From: Pseudomonas fildesensis
GTDB taxonomy: Bacteria; Pseudomonadota; Gammaproteobacteria; Pseudomonadales; Pseudomonadaceae
DNA: 64,000 bases
Reading direction: 5' to 3'
Assembly: GCF_001050345.1 (NCBI RefSeq)
Contig: NZ_LFMW01000012.1
Coordinates: 496,001-560,000 of the forward strand
Shown: piece by piece, positions 16,890-24,416 of the stretch
How positions within the stretch are numbered: the stretch's first letter is position 1
Layout of the letters: every line of letters starts with the position of its first letter
Position numbers and translations under genes: made by a program
The notes under the pieces: generated by a model
What the model saw: only the letters and a program-made list of their open reading frames with translations
Told to the model about the DNA's origin: nothing
Databases searched by the model: none

Positions 16890-17973
16890 ACAGCACGACG
16901 GCCGCGCGCAGCTTGTTGTTGCCAAACCGGCACATGCGTTCGAACTCCCCGTGGCTGACCGGCAGATGCTGGCAGTCCAGAGGCTGGCGGTGCTGGCTGT
17001 GGTCCACGTCCGGGTCATGCAGGTAGACGAAATCGTCGTCGCAGTCGGTGACCATCACCCAATGCGGTGACTTGGAGCGCGTAAGGCGGTAGCTGCTGAT
17101 CAACACCAGTGGCTGCCCGCCGTCGCGCAGCACCTGGGGCAGGTCCAGCGCGCCGGCCAGCACCTGCTCGACGTCGCTGCCCGCCAACTCTTCCTCGAAG
17201 GCTTCGTGCACCACGCGCATGACGTCCTTTTTATGCTGATCGCGCACGCCGTCGAGAAACAGCGGCCCGCGCACATTCACCTGCATCCGCACCCCAAACC
17301 CCCGGCGCCAGGCCGCCAGTGCCAGCCCTTGAGGGCTGCACCCGCCGTGGCCGGCGGTCATGAACACGGTGGTCGCTTCCCGCCAAATTTGCAGCTCTTC
17401 GCGGCGCTGCGCCACGCGCGCAGGCACCAGCGCGCCCATGGCCATCAACAGGCACGCGGCGCCACAGGTGAAGTCGGTGGTCTGCTGGTAATACGGCACG
17501 CTCTGCGGGCGCGCACCCTGGTGCTGGACGATGCGTTTTTCCAGGCGCAGGGCGGGTGCGTGGTCTTCGTAGTAATCGTTGATCATGGCAAAGCGCCGAT
17601 AGCCATTGCGCTCATACAGGGCGAGGGCGCCGGGGTTGTCGGTGCGCACTTCCAGGCGCAGGTAGGCGCAGTCATGCTCCACGGCACAGGCCTCAATGCG
17701 CGCGAGCAATTGCTTGCCCAGCCCCAGGCCGCGTGCGTGCTCGGCGATGGCGATGGAATACAGCCGTGCAAGCGAGGTGCCGCGATGGAACAACACCAGT
17801 GCATACCCGAGCAATTGCCCGTCTTGTTCGGCCACCAGCAACTGGCCGTGGGCGCGGCTGATCATCCACTGGAAACTGCGCGGTGACAGCCGGTCGGTGG
17901 TGAAACAATGCTGTTCCAGTGCCACCAATGCCGGTGCATCGCAGAGGGTTGCAACGCGAAAGAAAAGAGCCAT
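16873..17973 (-). CDS. GNAT acetyltransferase fused to a C39-like cysteine peptidase domain
   Basis: The 366-residue protein has two domains. Residues 1-145 are a RimI-like GNAT acetyltransferase with the acetyl-CoA loop ARGLGLGKQLL (R81-G86) and the ERNGYRRF end block. Residues about 155-366 are a papain-fold C39-like peptidase: catalytic C170 (TDFTCGAACLLMAMG), H304 (SPHWVMVTD) and D320 (YLHDPD) are all present. It is not fused to an ABC transporter, unlike bacteriocin-exporting C39 proteins. It is divergent, by 94 bases, from the RLAN/ATP-grasp ligase gene, so the two probably share regulation. A protein- or peptide-modifying role is likely, but no substrate is known. Its 3' end overlaps sfnG by 17 bases. 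Confidence 0.9.
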   Translation of the reverse strand: MALFFRVATLCDAPALVALEQHCFTTDRLSPRSFQWMISRAHGQLLVAEQDGQLLGYALVLFHRGTSLARLYSIAIAEHARGLGLGKQLLARIEACAVEHDCAYLRLEVRTDNPGALALYERNGYRRFAMINDYYEDHAPALRLEKRIVQHQGARPQSVPYYQQTTDFTCGAACLLMAMGALVPARVAQRREELQIWREATTVFMTAGHGGCSPQGLALAAWRRGFGVRMQVNVRGPLFLDGVRDQHKKDVMRVVHEAFEEELAGSDVEQVLAGALDLPQVLRDGGQPLVLISSYRLTRSKSPHWVMVTDCDDDFVYLHDPDVDHSQHRQPLDCQHLPVSHGEFERMCRFGNNKLRAAVVLFKPLA

Positions 17974-18067
17974 ATGACCGCCGTAAAAGTTGCGTAACGA
18001 AACGGGACTTCTCTAAAAGATCGTGCTTAATAGAAAAGGTCGAGTTCTCTAAAGCGGATCAAATATT

Positions 18068-19654
18068 ATGTCAGCGGTACAAGGTCATTGGCGTGAAGTA
18101 TCCGAGCAAACTGTCGCGGCGACAATAACTTCCAAGGGTTATTTTTCCACTCCACTCAAAGGCGCCAGTCAAGTCGTGATCATTGTCGAACGCAAGGAAG
18201 ACTGGGCCTCCTACTTCCCCAGCGAAGACATCGTCACCGCCCAGGAATACCTGGAACAGACCCGCGAAAACGAGACGGGCAAGCGGGTACAGGTGATCAA
18301 CCTGTGCCGCAGCTACAAGTACCTGGGCCACGGCTACTACTGCTCGCTGCTGGCCGAAGCGCGCGGGCACAAGGTGATTCCCTCGGTGCGCACCATCAGC
18401 GAATTGACCAAGAAATCCCTGTATGGCCTGGCCCTGGATGACTTGGATAAAACCCTCGATAAAGCCTTGAATCATCATCTTTACAGCAATACCGAAGGCT
18501 TTACCCTGACACTTTATTTTGGCCGTACCAATATAGAGCCGTTGCAGGATTTGGCCCGTCAGTTGTTTGAAGCCTTTCCCTGTCCGATTCTGTTAGTTGA
18601 TTTTAAAAAGAATAACGGCTGGCATATTGAAGGGGTCAAGTCCGGCGTGTTGCACAAGTTGCGCGATGACCAGGAAGATCAATTCGCCCACGCCCTGGAT
18701 AACTTCAGCCGCAAGATCTGGCGTCAGCCGCGCTCGCGTCGATTGGCCCGGTATGACCTGGCGATCCTTCACGATCCCCAGGAGCAATTGCCGCCGTCCA
18801 ACGCCAAGGCCCTGGAAAACTTCGTACGCGTCGGCAAGGGCCTGGGCATCGATGTTGAGCTGATCGAGCGCAAGGACTACGCGCGCCTGGCCGAATACGA
18901 CGCCTTGCTGATCCGCGAGACCACCAGCGTCGACAATCATACCTACCGATTCGCCAAGAAGGCCGAAAGCGAAGGCCTGGTGGTGATGGACTACCCCGCA
19001 TCGATCCTGCGCTGTACCAACAAGGTCTATCTCACCGACCTGCTCAACAGCCACCAGTTGGGCATGCCCGCCACCGAAATTCTCTACAAGGAACGACCGG
19101 AAGATTTCGAACGGGTCGGCGAGCGCCTGGGCTTCCCGCTGGTACTGAAAATCCCCGACGGCTGTTTCTCGCGGGGGGTGATCAAGGTCGAAAGCCAGGA
19201 GGCGTTGCTCAAGGCCACCGCTGAACTGTTCGAGCATTCGGTGTTGTTGCTCGCCCAGGAGTTTTTCTACACCGAGTACGACTGGCGCATTGGCGTACTC
19301 AACCGCAAACCGATCTTTGCTTGCCAGTACTTCATGTCCAAGGGCCATTGGCAGATCTACAACCACAAGGCCATCGGCCCTGACATCAACGGCGAATGCC
19401 GCACCTTGGCGGTACACGAGGCGCCCAAGGCTGTAGTGGAACTGGCGGTGAAGACCGCCAACCTGATCGGCGACGGCCTGTACGGCGTGGACCTCAAGCA
19501 GTCCGGCGACAAGGTGGTGGTGATCGAGGTCAACGACAACCCCAACCTCGATGCAGGTATCGAAGATGCCTACTTGCAGGACGACCTGTATGGCCTGGTG
19601 CTGGAGGAATTTGTCCGACGCCTGGAATTGAAACGTCAGGGCCAGGTCTGGTGA
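18068..19654 (+). CDS. RimK-like ATP-grasp ligase with N-terminal RLAN domain
   Basis: This is a 528-residue member of the large RimK-related family. An RLAN (RimK-like N-terminal) domain covers about residues 35-190 (VVIIVERKEDWASYFP, CRSYKYLGHGYYCSLLAEA). The ATP-grasp ligase domain follows, about 225-515, with LVLKIPDGCFSRGVIKV (ATP-binding Lys and mobile loop), DWRIGVLN and the metal-binding end VIEVNDNPNLDAG. ATP-grasp enzymes of this type join a carboxylate to an amine, often adding amino acids to a protein or peptide. The start is the ATG at 18068 with only a weak ribosome site. The CorA-like gene follows after 6 bases, and the GNAT-C39 gene is divergent. It is about 225 residues longer than true RimK (ribosomal S6 glutamate ligase) and should not be called rimK. 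Confidence 0.9.
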   Translation: MSAVQGHWREVSEQTVAATITSKGYFSTPLKGASQVVIIVERKEDWASYFPSEDIVTAQEYLEQTRENETGKRVQVINLCRSYKYLGHGYYCSLLAEARGHKVIPSVRTISELTKKSLYGLALDDLDKTLDKALNHHLYSNTEGFTLTLYFGRTNIEPLQDLARQLFEAFPCPILLVDFKKNNGWHIEGVKSGVLHKLRDDQEDQFAHALDNFSRKIWRQPRSRRLARYDLAILHDPQEQLPPSNAKALENFVRVGKGLGIDVELIERKDYARLAEYDALLIRETTSVDNHTYRFAKKAESEGLVVMDYPASILRCTNKVYLTDLLNSHQLGMPATEILYKERPEDFERVGERLGFPLVLKIPDGCFSRGVIKVESQEALLKATAELFEHSVLLLAQEFFYTEYDWRIGVLNRKPIFACQYFMSKGHWQIYNHKAIGPDINGECRTLAVHEAPKAVVELAVKTANLIGDGLYGVDLKQSGDKVVVIEVNDNPNLDAGIEDAYLQDDLYGLVLEEFVRRLELKRQGQVW

Positions 19655-19660
19655 GTCGCG

Positions 19661-20593
19661 ATGATCCAGCGCTTTGAATTGACCGACGGCAAACTCAACA
19701 CCGGGCAGGGCGATGATGTGCCGATCCTGCTGGTCAGCAACCCTGACGAGGCGGAGCGCGAATGGCTGCGCGACCACCACAAGCTGGATGAACACGCGCT
19801 GGCCTCGGCGCTCGACCCCGACGAAGTCTCACGCATCGAATTTCACCCCGACAACCTGTTCCTGATCTGGAAACGCCCGGAGAACTACTCCGGCGGCGGC
19901 AACCTGGTGTTCGAGGTGTCGTCCTGCGGCCTGCTCTTTTCGCCCGGCCGCCTGTTGGTGATTGCCACCGACGAAACCCCGCTGTCCGGGCTCGGCGCCC
20001 GCCGCCCGTTGCACACGCCGCTGGATGTGCTGCTCGACCTGCTGCTCAACAACATCCACCACTACCTGGGCCACCTCAAGGTGATCAAACTGGTCGCGCG
20101 GGAGTTGCAGCAACAGTTCAACGCGTCCATGAGCAACCACCACCTGATGCAGATGTTCAGCCTCAGCGAAAGCCTGATCTATTACATCAACGCCCTGCAC
20201 AGCAATGGCGCGGTGCTGTCGCGGCTACGCAACCACGGCGAAAAGGAGCATTTCAGCGCCGAAATCCTCGGCCTCATCGACGACCTGATCATCGAGAACC
20301 ACCAGTGCTACAAACAGGCCGAGATCTATTCCAACGTGTTCTCCGGGCTGATCGACGCGCGTGGCAACCTGATGAACAACAGCATGAACAACCTGCTGCG
20401 CAAGCTGACGTTGATCAACGTGGTGTTCCTGCCACTCAACCTGATTGCGAGTATTGGCGGCATGTCGGAATTCAGCATGATGACGGCAGGGACGCCGTGG
20501 TGGGTGTCTTACCCGTTGTTTCTGACAGCGATGGGGTTGGGGGCAGGTTTGATGGTGCTGGGGTTAAAACGGATTGCGGGTGCGACGATGTAA
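19661..20593 (+). CDS. CorA/ZntB-type divalent cation transporter with GMS in place of GMN
   Basis: The 310-residue protein has a large N-terminal cytoplasmic domain (about 1-240, with long helices at 120-240) and two C-terminal TM segments, the CorA layout. The TM1 end motif, normally GMN, reads GMS here (SIGGMSEFSMM, residues 267-269). The loop after it lacks the acidic MPE of CorA. ZntB-type relatives differ from CorA in ion choice and direction, so zinc or another divalent ion is possible. It lies 6 bases after the ATP-grasp gene and is probably translated from the same transcript. Whether it feeds metal to the ligase is unknown. Confidence 0.82.
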   Translation: MIQRFELTDGKLNTGQGDDVPILLVSNPDEAEREWLRDHHKLDEHALASALDPDEVSRIEFHPDNLFLIWKRPENYSGGGNLVFEVSSCGLLFSPGRLLVIATDETPLSGLGARRPLHTPLDVLLDLLLNNIHHYLGHLKVIKLVARELQQQFNASMSNHHLMQMFSLSESLIYYINALHSNGAVLSRLRNHGEKEHFSAEILGLIDDLIIENHQCYKQAEIYSNVFSGLIDARGNLMNNSMNNLLRKLTLINVVFLPLNLIASIGGMSEFSMMTAGTPWWVSYPLFLTAMGLGAGLMVLGLKRIAGATM

Positions 20594-20686
20594 ATGTGGC
20601 GAGGGCGCTTGCTCCCGTTGGCGTGCGCAGCGCGCCTGATCCTGGGGCTGCTACGCAGCCCAACGGGAGCAGGCTCCCTCGCCACA
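20594..20686. repeat. Intergenic inverted repeat (TGTGGCGAGGGAGC family)
   Basis: The left arm ATGTGGCGAGGGCGCTTGCT and right arm ending CCCTCGCCACA surround a GTGCGCAGC/GCTACGCAGC centre. It fills the gap between the convergent CorA-like and methionine aminopeptidase genes and probably ends both transcripts. Confidence 0.8.
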
Positions 20687-20688
20687 GG

Positions 20689-21450
20689 TTATTCGCCTGG
20701 CTGGTTTTGCAGGGTGAGCACCTCGAAACCCTCTGCGGTCACCGCCACGGTATGTTCCCACTGCGCCGACAGGCTGTTGTCCTTGGTGACCACCGTCCAG
20801 CCATCCTTCAGGCCGCGCACCTTGGCGCTGCCCTGGTTGAGCATTGGCTCGACGGTAAACACCATGCCTTCACGCAGTTCCAACCCGGTGCCGGGGCGGC
20901 CGAAGTGCAGGATCTGCGGTTCTTCATGCATCTGGCGGCCGATGCCGTGGCCGCAGTATTCGCGCACTACACTGTAACCGTTGGCCTGGGCATGGCTCTG
21001 GATCGCATGGCCGATATCACCCAGGCGGGCGCCGGGCTTGACCTGGCGGATGCCGGCCCACATCGCTTCGAAGGTCATTTCCACCAGGCGCCGCGCTTTG
21101 GGCGCGACGTTGCCGATCAGGTACATCTTGCTGGAATCGGCGATAAAACCGCCTTTTTCCAGGGTGATGTCGATGTTGATGATATCGCCGTCCTTGAGGA
21201 TTTCCTTGGCGCTGGGCATGCCATGGCATACCACTTCGTTGATCGAGGTGTTGATGGAGAAGGGGTAGTCGTATTGCCCGAGGCTCGCGGGGCGGGCTTT
21301 CAGGTCATTGCGGATGAAGGCTTCGACGGCGCTGTCCAGCTCCAGGGTGGAGCGGCCGGCGACGACAAAACTGTCGAGCATCGTGAACACTTGGGCGAGC
21401 AAACGCCCGGATTCGCGCATCACGGCAAGTTGTTTGGCGGTCTTGATCAT
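20689..21450 (-). CDS. map: Type I methionine aminopeptidase
   Basis: The 253-residue metalloprotease removes the N-terminal Met from new proteins. The pita-bread fold motifs are all seen: substrate-binding His in SINEVVCHGMPS, metal ligands in GDIINIDIT and GGFIADSSKMYL, HGIGRQMHEEPQI, FTVEPMLN and the last Glu in SAQWEHTVAV. The ATG at 21450 shares one base with the stop codon of the ParD-like gene (TGATG), so translation is coupled. Pseudomonas chromosomes carry the housekeeping map next to rpsB, so this looks like a second copy. The pairing with a ParD-like protein suggests separate control. Confidence 0.92.
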   Translation of the reverse strand: MIKTAKQLAVMRESGRLLAQVFTMLDSFVVAGRSTLELDSAVEAFIRNDLKARPASLGQYDYPFSINTSINEVVCHGMPSAKEILKDGDIINIDITLEKGGFIADSSKMYLIGNVAPKARRLVEMTFEAMWAGIRQVKPGARLGDIGHAIQSHAQANGYSVVREYCGHGIGRQMHEEPQILHFGRPGTGLELREGMVFTVEPMLNQGSAKVRGLKDGWTVVTKDNSLSAQWEHTVAVTAEGFEVLTLQNQPGE

Positions 21451-21650
21451 CAACTGCGCCCCCGGATCAGGTCGGGTTTGTCCAGCAACAGTTTGTTGAT
21501 CAACTCGTTGTAGGGCAGGTTGGGGTTGAGCTCGGCCAACAGGCCGATCTTGATCCAGAACTCGGCCTGGGCGTTGATGGAGCGGTCCATCGCGGCGCTG
21601 GCCAGGCGCAGTTGTTCGTGCAGTTGGTCGGTGATCTTGACGATACCCAT
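21450..21650 (-). CDS. ParD-like ribbon-helix-helix-type protein
   Basis: This 66-residue protein (MGIVKITDQLHEQLRLAS at the start, SINAQAEFWIKIG in the middle, ELINKLL near the end) matches the ParD-like family related to type II antitoxins, which bind DNA by a ribbon-helix-helix. No ParE/RelE toxin gene follows; instead the stop overlaps the start of a methionine aminopeptidase gene. The ATG at 21650 is chosen; a GTG three codons upstream is possible, and no strong ribosome site is visible for either. A 24-bp palindrome lies 24 bases upstream, where an autoregulatory site would be. Confidence 0.8.
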   Translation of the reverse strand: MGIVKITDQLHEQLRLASAAMDRSINAQAEFWIKIGLLAELNPNLPYNELINKLLLDKPDLIRGRS

Positions 21651-21673
21651 GGGGTTCACTGTGTTGATTTAAT

Positions 21674-21697
21674 ATACAAAGCGTATACGTTTCGTAT
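21674..21697. promoter_or_regulatory. 24-bp imperfect palindrome, likely operator of the ParD-like/map unit
   Basis: ATACAAAGCGTATACG continues as TTTCGTAT to give a 24-base inverted repeat with only two mismatched pairs, centred on GTATAC. It sits just upstream of the ParD-like gene. This resembles toxin-antitoxin operators bound by ribbon-helix-helix repressors. Confidence 0.55.
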
Positions 21698-21773
21698 GCT
21701 GACCGTAAACCCCTGGGCGCCAAATGGCGGTTTGCGATTGACTTGCCCCGCAGCTGGCGGTTAATTTCAATTC

Positions 21774-21839
21774 ATGACATTTCAAGCCTTTCGTGCCCAG
21801 CCAAGCATTATTACCGCCATTCCTCATTTGGCGGGATAG
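21774..21839 (+). CDS. Short leader peptide with clustered Ile/Thr codons (putative attenuator peptide)
   Basis: A 21-codon frame reads MTFQAFRAQPSIITAIPHLA then G and a TAG stop. Codons 12-16 are Ile-Ile-Thr-Ala-Ile (ATT ATT ACC GCC ATT). It is followed 15 bases later by a terminator hairpin and 84 bases later by a threonine dehydratase gene, the first enzyme of isoleucine synthesis. The ribosome site is weak (GGCGG 13 bases upstream). The link between the codons and the pathway supports a regulatory leader. Confidence 0.55.
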   Translation: MTFQAFRAQPSIITAIPHLAG

Positions 21840-21884
21840 CGCACGGCTGCACCCAAACCCGCCCTAGAGGCGGGTTTTGTTTTT
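21814..21884 (+). promoter_or_regulatory. Transcription attenuator: pause hairpin, antiterminator and terminator
   Basis: Three pairings exclude one another. Segment 1 CCGCCA (21814-21819) pairs with TGGCGG (21829-21834). Segment 2 GGCGGG (21830-21835) can pair perfectly with CCCGCC (21858-21863). CCCGCC can also pair with GGCGGG (21869-21874) in the terminator stem AAACCCGCC/GGCGGGTTT, which ends in TTTTGTTTTT. Segment 1 lies over the Ile codons of the leader, so a ribosome stalled there would free segment 2 and prevent termination. Confidence 0.6.
21855..21884 (+). terminator. Rho-independent terminator of the attenuator
   Basis: A 9-bp stem AAACCCGCC / GGCGGGTTT (21855-21863, 21869-21877) with a 5-base loop CTAGA is followed by a T-rich run. 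It lies before, not after, a gene, which is the reason to read it as an attenuator. Confidence 0.8.
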
Positions 21885-21923
21885 CCGTCTCCAGCGCCCT
21901 TTGCACAACGCCAGGAGACACCC

Positions 21924-22946
21924 ATGAGCACCTGTCCCGTCCCCCGCACCGCCGATGCGGGATTGCTTGAACACTATGTGAAAAAGATCCTCGCCGCGCC
22001 GGTTTACGACCTGGCCGTGCGCACGCCCCTGCAAGCCGCGTCAGCGTTATCGGCATTGCTCGGCAACCACGTATTGCTCAAGCGCGAAGACCTTCAGCCG
22101 ACCTTTTCCTTCAAGATTCGCGGTGCCTACAACAAGCTGATGCAACTCACTGACGAGCAACGGGCGCGGGGTGTGGTCACCGCATCGGCAGGCAATCACG
22201 CGCAAGGCGTGGCGCTGGCAGCGCGGGAATTGGCGATCAAAGCCAGCATCGTCATGCCCTGCAGCACCCCGGAGTTGAAAGTCCTCGGCGTGCGCTCCCG
22301 GGGGGCCGAAGCGGTGCTGCACGGTGAGAGCTTTCCGTTTGCGCTGGCCCATGCGCTGCAATTGGCCGAGACGTCCGGTTGCACCTTCGTCTCACCGTTC
22401 GATGACCCGGACGTGATCGCGGGCCAAGGCACCGTGGCCATGGAGATCCTGCGCCAGCAGCAGGGCCCGCTGGACGCTATCTTTGTACCGGTAGGCGGCG
22501 GTGGCTTGATCGCGGGCATTGCAGCCTACGTCAAATACCTGCGCCCCGAGGTGCGCATCGTCGGCGTCGAACCCCAGGGTTCCAGTTGCCTGCTGGCCGC
22601 CTTGCGTGCCGGTGAGCGCGTGGTGCTGCCCAGCGTCGACGGGTTTGCCGATGGCACCGCCGTGGCGCAGATCGGCGCGTATGGCTTTGAAATCTGCCGC
22701 AATTGGGTGGATGAAGTCATCACCGTCAGCAATGACCAGTTGTGCAGCGCGATCAAGCTGATCTACGACGATACGCGCTCCATCACCGAGCCTTCCGGAG
22801 CGTTGGCGGTGGCAGGTATTCGCAAGTACGTCCGGGAGACGGGCGCACGTGGGCAGACGTTGGTAGCGGTTAATTCCGGGGCCAATATCAACTTTGATAG
22901 TTTGCGATATGTTGCTGAAAGAGTCGCTGCACAAGGCGCTGTTTAA
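21924..22946 (+). CDS. Threonine dehydratase, short form without the regulatory domain
   Basis: This 340-residue PLP enzyme of the threonine dehydratase family turns L-threonine into 2-oxobutanoate, the entry to isoleucine, and may also act on serine. PLP-binding K64 is in FSFKIRGAYNK, the phosphate-binding loop is PVGGGGLIAG, and the substrate loop TASAGNHAQGVAL is present. Biosynthetic IlvA has about 500 residues with ACT-like domains that bind isoleucine. Here the chain stops right after the catalytic domain (LRYVAERV), so feedback inhibition is probably absent. A good ribosome site (AGGAG) precedes the ATG. Control seems to occur instead at the leader/attenuator upstream. Another ilvA elsewhere in the genome is likely. 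Confidence 0.88.
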   Translation: MSTCPVPRTADAGLLEHYVKKILAAPVYDLAVRTPLQAASALSALLGNHVLLKREDLQPTFSFKIRGAYNKLMQLTDEQRARGVVTASAGNHAQGVALAARELAIKASIVMPCSTPELKVLGVRSRGAEAVLHGESFPFALAHALQLAETSGCTFVSPFDDPDVIAGQGTVAMEILRQQQGPLDAIFVPVGGGGLIAGIAAYVKYLRPEVRIVGVEPQGSSCLLAALRAGERVVLPSVDGFADGTAVAQIGAYGFEICRNWVDEVITVSNDQLCSAIKLIYDDTRSITEPSGALAVAGIRKYVRETGARGQTLVAVNSGANINFDSLRYVAERVAAQGAV

Positions 22947-23127
22947 ACACGAGGTGCAGGGTTAAACGTTTAATCGAAGCGGTTCGGCGATGATGCGCGC
23001 CGAGCGAATTTGAGTTGAACCAAGTTATACAAAACCGCACGGCGCTTATGAGGAAAGGTTACAACGGGATCGGATTTTGCCGAGTAGGCTTGTTGATTGT
23101 AAGCGTCTTCCAAGGCTGGAAAGACGT

Positions 23128-23145
23128 GGCAGGCACGCGCCTGCC
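23128..23145. other. Hairpin GGCAGGC/GCCTGCC upstream of the DUF1652 gene
   Basis: A perfect 7-bp stem with a 4-base loop lies in the 256-base gap between the threonine dehydratase and DUF1652 genes, without a T-run. The gap also has a 12-bp palindrome TTAAACGTTTAA near 22963-22974. I see no gene in it. Confidence 0.4.
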
Positions 23146-23202
23146 AACACCTTGAGTATTGATAACAATCAATTGGCAGTCTCAAAAAAGGAGAGGTTGG
23201 CC

Positions 23203-23472
23203 ATGCTTTCGGAATTAGAACTGCGCGGCATTATTGAAGGAAGTTTCCTGCCCAATCGGTGCGAATGCACCAAAGCCGATGATGCTTCCTTGACGATCAA
23301 GGTGTATGACCACCGCGACCGTGATCGGGTGCATTTGGAAGTCAAAGGCATAAACGCCGATAAACTCGACAGCAGTCGAGCCCTTTGCAACCTGATCACC
23401 GGGTTGCGTGAAGACCTCAAACATTCGCACACACCCGTTTTGCAGCGAGCAGCGGGGCGTGCTTACTACTAG
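23203..23472 (+). CDS. DUF1652 family small protein
   Basis: The product is 89 residues and begins MLSELELRGIIEGSFLP, then RCEC, the DUF1652 signature. It is followed by an IKVYDHRDRDRVHLEVKGI block. The ATG at 23203 is fixed by a strong AAAGGAGAGG site; a frame running back to 23077 has no such support. It is a soluble, probably cytoplasmic protein. The family is common in Pseudomonas and its function is unknown. It ends base-to-base with the convergent membrane protein gene. Confidence 0.85.
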   Translation: MLSELELRGIIEGSFLPNRCECTKADDASLTIKVYDHRDRDRVHLEVKGINADKLDSSRALCNLITGLREDLKHSHTPVLQRAAGRAYY

Positions 23473-23871
23473 CTAGCGCGACGTTTGAGGTTGAGTCACT
23501 GAAGCCTTGTGGGCCTGGATAAACGCCAGGCCCAATACGGTTTCTGTTGCCACTGCCAGCAGAATTCCAGGGCCTGCGTGGCCGCTGATCCACTCACTCA
23601 ACCCCAGTGCCGCGAGCACAAAACAGCCGGTGATAAACCCAAGGGTCACGGCACGTCGCGTGTCGCAAGGCACAGCATGGCGAATGCGGTAGAACATGAC
23701 GCCGAGGGCCAGAAACAGCGCGGCGTTGCGTCGAGCGACGAGCCCTGTAGCGCTGGAATATTCCACATCCCACATCAATAACAGCAGGTCAGGGCGCACT
23801 CCCCAGATCAATGCGAGGGCGAAGCACAGGCATGCGGTGAAGGTGGCGAGGGTGCGAAAACTCAACGACAT
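23473..23871 (-). CDS. Small four-helix membrane protein of unknown function
   Basis: This 132-residue protein has four hydrophobic segments (about residues 8-28, 46-62, 74-92 and 98-116). A Trp-Gly-Val-Arg-Pro turn follows the first, and an RRNAALFLALGVMFYRIRH block lies at the second. The C-terminal tail is short and polar. I cannot name the family. The ATG has AGGAT-like spacing upstream. It stands alone, convergent with the DUF1652 gene. Confidence 0.7.
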   Translation of the reverse strand: MSLSFRTLATFTACLCFALALIWGVRPDLLLLMWDVEYSSATGLVARRNAALFLALGVMFYRIRHAVPCDTRRAVTLGFITGCFVLAALGLSEWISGHAGPGILLAVATETVLGLAFIQAHKASVTQPQTSR

Positions 23872-23947
23872 GACGAATCCTTTCGGCGTTGTGACAAGAG
23901 CGCAAGAATACCCTGTTGTGCGCTATTTGTGATGCCATTTGGAGGCG

Positions 23948-24047
23948 TTGTCGAGCTTCAGCGAGGCTGCGATGCAGGCGCAGCGGTTTTGCAGGCACAC
24001 CGAGGCGATCCTATCGCAGCCTCGCTTGAGCTCGACAGCTCCTACAT
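23948..24047. repeat. Intergenic inverted repeat (TGTCGAGC...AGCCTCGC family)
   Basis: The left arm TGTCGAGCTTCAGCGAGGCT followed by GCGAT is matched by ATCGCAGCCTCGCTTGAGCT followed by CGACA. About 50 bases of spacer lie between the arms. It is a single copy in this window, between two unrelated small genes. Confidence 0.75.
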
Positions 24048-24067
24048 GGATCCGCTTCGTTCATGCC

Positions 24068-24325
24068 TCAATTCTGGAAGCTGCAGGCATCCGACAGCTT
24101 GAGATACCCCACATCTTCAACTTTCCCGGCCTTGTCCACGAACTTGATATCGGCGTCGATGACCTTGCAGTCATTGGTCGGGGTTTCGTTCATGGCAATG
24201 ACCTTGCTGATGTTCAAGGGCATGCCGTATTGATAGGGCACCGGTTTTTGATCGTCTGCCTGGGCAAGGCCCGAGGATGCCGACAGCGCCAATACGCCGC
24301 CCAGCATTAAAGTACGCAGTTTCAT
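24068..24325 (-). CDS. DUF2790 family exported small protein
   Basis: This is an 85-residue protein with a signal peptide (MKLRTLMLGGVLALSASSGL, AQA cleavage). The short mature part (VPYQYGMPLNISKVIAM, CKVIDADIKFVDKAG, a final Cys in SDACSFQN) fits the DUF2790 family of Pseudomonas. The two Cys suggest one disulfide in the periplasm. GGAG precedes the ATG. The function is unknown; relatives are often stress- or metal-responsive, but nothing here shows that. Confidence 0.82.
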   Translation of the reverse strand: MKLRTLMLGGVLALSASSGLAQADDQKPVPYQYGMPLNISKVIAMNETPTNDCKVIDADIKFVDKAGKVEDVGYLKLSDACSFQN

Positions 24326-24416
24326 GAAGGTTCTCCGCAAGGGGTACGCCTTCAATCTCGGCTTGCGGGATTAACCATCGATTAATGTTGCCGTTGCTGA
24401 CAAAACCTTCATCTTT

